Assembly: GCA_025403435.1 (NCBI GenBank)
Contig: CM046340.1
Span: 12,592,091-12,656,090 of the forward strand
DNA length: 64,000 nucleotides
From: Artocarpus heterophyllus
Taxonomy: Eukaryota; Streptophyta; Magnoliopsida; Rosales; Moraceae
Direction: 5' to 3'
The notes beneath the pieces were generated by a model. It did not search any database and was not told the DNA's origin. It saw only the letters and a program-made list of their open reading frames with translations. Position 1 is the stretch's first letter. Each line of letters starts with the position of its first letter. Positions 61,265-64,000 of this stretch are shown piece after piece. The translations under genes were made by a program, and so were the position numbers.

Positions 61265-62239
61265 GGGCAAAATGGGATTTTGTGATCCGGACCTCCGATC
61301 GAAGATCCGAGACCGCCTCCCGACTCGTTTCGATGCTCTGAACGCAATGGTGACCTCCGTTCGAGCTAATTCCACTCCGATGAAAATCATCCGGTACTGA
61401 CTGCACGCGGATCGAGGCGATTCAAACAGCAATATCGGAGTCCAGAATGACAGTTTCAAGAATGAATGATCTCCAGGAAGCATTCCTAGCCATTTATGGT
61501 CGCTCGAGGAGCACTGCAGAGGATGCTTCACATACTGTAGATGCAGCGAGATACAACTGGATCTGCTTAGCTTGGAGTTCAAGTAAGTAGGAATCTCGCA
61601 TGCAATATGAACTGTTTTAGAATAAACTGTTTTAGATGCTTTCATAGAAATTTATGAAACGCATGATCAGTGATTGTTACACTGTTTTATGTAAGAATAG
61701 GTTTTATAACATTATAAGGTGACGAAAAACCCGTTAAGGGTAAAATCGTCATTTTTAAGGAAACGGCTAGAACGGAGTCGAACACTCCGATTTAGCATAA
61801 TGTTATTAGATGGAAAATGTTCCGTGATACGTTAAGTAACGTAACGGTCATGTGAGATCAAGATTTAACGAGGAATGTTTTAAGTAAACGAGTGGTAACC
61901 GATGGGTTACAAAGTTAAAAGGAAAAGTAACCCCGGTGGGTTACAAGGCTAATTGAAGGAAATGTAAACTGACAGTTTATAAGGTTGAGTAACAGAACGG
62001 TAGACCGATAGTATACCAAGTTATGAATAAGGAAAGAATGATTAATGTTTACGTTTTATTATCAATCGAGTGGATTGATAATAAAGAAAGTTAATTAATG
62101 AGTCGGCTGTCGTATGATCAGGACACAAAAGCCGACCAATGGAAGGAAAAGGAACGATAAAGGAATGGAATAGAGAACGCTAGAGTATAGTTCGGGTAAG
62201 TTTCAAACCTCACCTACAGCATGAAGTAAATGATTTTTA

Positions 62240-62780
62240 AAATGTTTATTTATATGATTTGCAAATGTGTTTGCAATTGTTAAGCAAGTTTCTTTTAAAG
62301 TATATTTGCATTTATTATGCAAAAAGTTTTAAAGTTCAAGAAAAAGAATTGCAATGAAATTGCAATCGTTATGTTAAAGGTTTATTGGCATATTGATATG
62401 CATAACGTTATTTAAAAGTTTAAGTTATGATTTTCAAAGTATTGAAAGTATGTTTTGCATTATGACAATGCAAAATGTTTAATAGTTTAAGTTATAAGTT
62501 TCATGTTGCATTTGCTATGCAATAAGTTGCATTTATTGTGCAATAAATTTAAGGATAAAAGTTATAGCTTGCAAAATATGTTTGCATTTTATGATGTCTT
62601 TATTAAGCAATATGTTGCATTTGTTATGCAATGAGTGTTAGAATGCAAGTCATGATATGCAAAATGTGTTTACATTTTATGTTGCATTTGTTATGCAATG
62701 AGTTGCATTTATTATGCAATTAATTTTATAATACAAGCTATGAATTGCAAGTGTATTGCATATGATGTGATTGCATTTGA
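62240..62780. repeat. GCATTTRTTATGCAA degenerate repeats
   Basis: Many copies of short inverted words such as TTGCATTTGTTATGCAATGA and TTGCATTTATTATGCAAT, spaced roughly 30-90 bp. Each could form a small hairpin (TGCAT...ATGCA). The sequence is AT-rich and non-coding. Confidence 0.7.
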
Positions 62781-63169
62781 AATGCTCACTAAAGCTAATA
62801 AGAAGGTAATGTAAAGATAAAAAGAAAGTGTCGTACCAGCCTCTTTGTTATGAGGTAATGAAAGTAAAATTAAAGTTTGACCTCCTAAAGGTGAGGTATA
62901 AGACCTCAATGTTTGATGGTCTCAAGTCTTCCACAAGGGAAGCATCATGTTTATAATCTCATGATTAATGAGTTGGTACGTACACTAAAGTAAAGTAAGG
63001 AAAAAGGAAGGTTACAAGATAAAGAAAGTTAAGGAATAAGAATAAAGGTTGAGAAAGAAATGAATATTTAAGTTTATAGAATGTTCATAAAAGGCTCATA
63101 ATTAAAGTTAATAATTGAGCATAAATGAAGTCATGCATTCTGATGTTGCTTGAATGCCTTCCATGAAAT

Positions 63170-63560
63170 GTTTATATGCTATGTTATGGAAAACATTCAG
63201 AGAAATGTTTTATGACAAGTGTTTATGAAAAACATTTTCATGTTTTCAAGAAACGGTTTATGAACGACGTTTTAAGATAAACGTTCAAGAAATGTTTTAA
63301 GAGAAAGGTTTTACATTAAATGTTTATGAAAAACATTTCATGTTTGCAAGAAAAGGTTTACGAATGACGTTTTAAGAAAAACGTTGAAGAAATGTTTTAT
63401 GAAAAATGTTTTCAGAAATGTTCAATGAAAAACGTTTATGAAGAACGTTTTTAGAAATGTTTAAGGAAAACGTTTATGAAAAATATTTCATAAATGTTTA
63501 TGGAAAACGTTCACGAAGAACATTTCAAGAGAAAAGTTTTCATGAGAAAAGTTTTAAAGC
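63170..63560. repeat. ATGTTTATGAAAAACGTT-type degenerate repeats
   Basis: About 20 irregular copies of a unit near AAATGTTTATGAAAAACGTT in a row. The inverted counterpart of this tract lies at 24960-25100 in the minus-strand repeat copy. Confidence 0.7.
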
Positions 63561-64000
63561 ATGTTTAAATGCTTTGTGAGTTTATGTTTGAACTTGCTGA
63601 GCGAAAGCTCATTAAAAGTTTTTCATGCTGTAGGTAACTTATGGGTGACCAATGGGACCCGTTAGAAGAGCTGGGTGCTGCGGAGGACAGATGCGAAGAT
63701 TTGGGTATGGATACCATCACTGTTTGCTTCCGCTACGTAAAGAAAATGTTTTCTATTGTTTGATGTTGTGTTTTCGAAGTTTAAAGAAAACCAGAGTTTC
63801 AAGAATTGTGTTCAAAGTTTTAAGATACAGTTTATGAACTGTTTTATGTAATGATAAAGTAAAGTTTTAAATTATGATTTAATAAATGTTTCTTATTAAG
63901 TTTTGAGAAACGATTTGAAATGATTTTAAGGACAAGTGTTGAGCGATGTCTCCACTTGAATGCGACAGAGGTCGCATCAATTTTAAAGAACGTTTAAGGA

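Larger units (their letters stand above)
60044..64000 (+). repeat. Long LTR-type retrotransposon repeat, plus orientation, cut by window end
   Basis: Starts TGTAACACCCGAGATTTTTA, a typical plant gypsy LTR start, and continues past the window end without any pol or gag motif. It matches the reverse complement of 24520-28560 at several ordered blocks, best at 63590-63760 (AAAGCTCATTA...GAAGAGCTGGGTG...ATGCGAAGATTTGGGTATGG...TTCCGCTACG). Inside are a GC-rich island (60360-61290), GCATTTATTATGCAA-type repeats (62240-62780) and ATGTTTATGAAAAACG-type repeats (63170-63560). Either a very long LTR or a non-autonomous element. Short GC-rich frames here are not genes. Confidence 0.6.

Noticed and set aside
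60537..61645. Several overlapping open frames of 60-138 codons on both strands
   Set aside because: They fall in the GC-rich island of an LTR-type repeat, where stop codons are rare by composition. No domain or conserved start was seen.
1..64000. CRISPR arrays, bacterial operons, rRNA genes
   Set aside because: None seen. The palindrome array at 31911-32093 has near-regular spacing, but its spacers are only 6-9 bp and it sits in a plant retrotransposon leader, so it is not a CRISPR.

Overview
This window is nuclear DNA from a flowering plant. The evidence is the intron-containing plant genes (an ELP2-type Elongator subunit and an octicosapeptide PB1-domain protein), Ty1/copia and Ty3/gypsy retrotransposons of plant type, a CACTA-type remnant, TTA-flanked Tourist-like MITEs and a plastid-type tRNA-His copy. 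The species cannot be read from the sequence. Only two host protein loci of useful size are visible, and most of the window is transposon-derived.

Layout. 1-4.2 kb: 3' end of a decayed copia element with its short LTR. 4.2-8.8 kb: a badly decayed Ty3/gypsy element on the minus strand, recognisable only by short protein stretches in shifting frames. 8.8-12.5 kb: an LTR-like repeat, then a DUF8039/Ulp1-like transposon gene remnant and CACTA-like subterminal repeats. 14.7-15.5 kb: gene-like scraps (TATA box, short ATG exon, 85-bp tandem repeat, minus-strand terminal exon). 16.5-22.8 kb: a ten-exon ELP2 gene that reads as an unprocessed pseudogene (two in-frame stops, two apparent 2-bp deletions). 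Its second intron holds an antisense solo LTR whose U3 looks like a heat-shock promoter. 24.5-28.6 kb: a long minus-strand LTR-type repeat. 29.4-39.1 kb: a complete, apparently intact 9.7-kb copia element with 2,026-bp LTRs that show no difference by eye, an ATAAT target duplication, a PBS and one uninterrupted gag-pol frame. 41.2-42.3 kb: a second copy of the 8.8-10.35 kb repeat. 45.2-47.5 kb: an intact two-exon PB1-domain gene on the minus strand with a CT-rich leader and TATA box. 48-57 kb: a nest of MITEs, including two 0.55-kb Harbinger-like elements side by side (one carrying a nested 121-bp MITE) and three MITEs with TTA on both sides. 55.8-56.0 kb: promoter-like motifs without a gene. 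56.47 kb: tRNA-His(GUG) of plastid type. 59.9-64 kb: LTR-type repeats running off the window end, related to the 24.5-28.6 kb block in inverted orientation.

The host genes do not form a pathway here. The PB1 gene looks functional. The ELP2 copy looks dead unless the lesions are assembly errors. The most unusual signals are a GC-rich palindromic motif present four times in the U3 and eight times in the leader of the young copia element, and the HSE-plus-TATA arrangement in the solo LTR inside ELP2.
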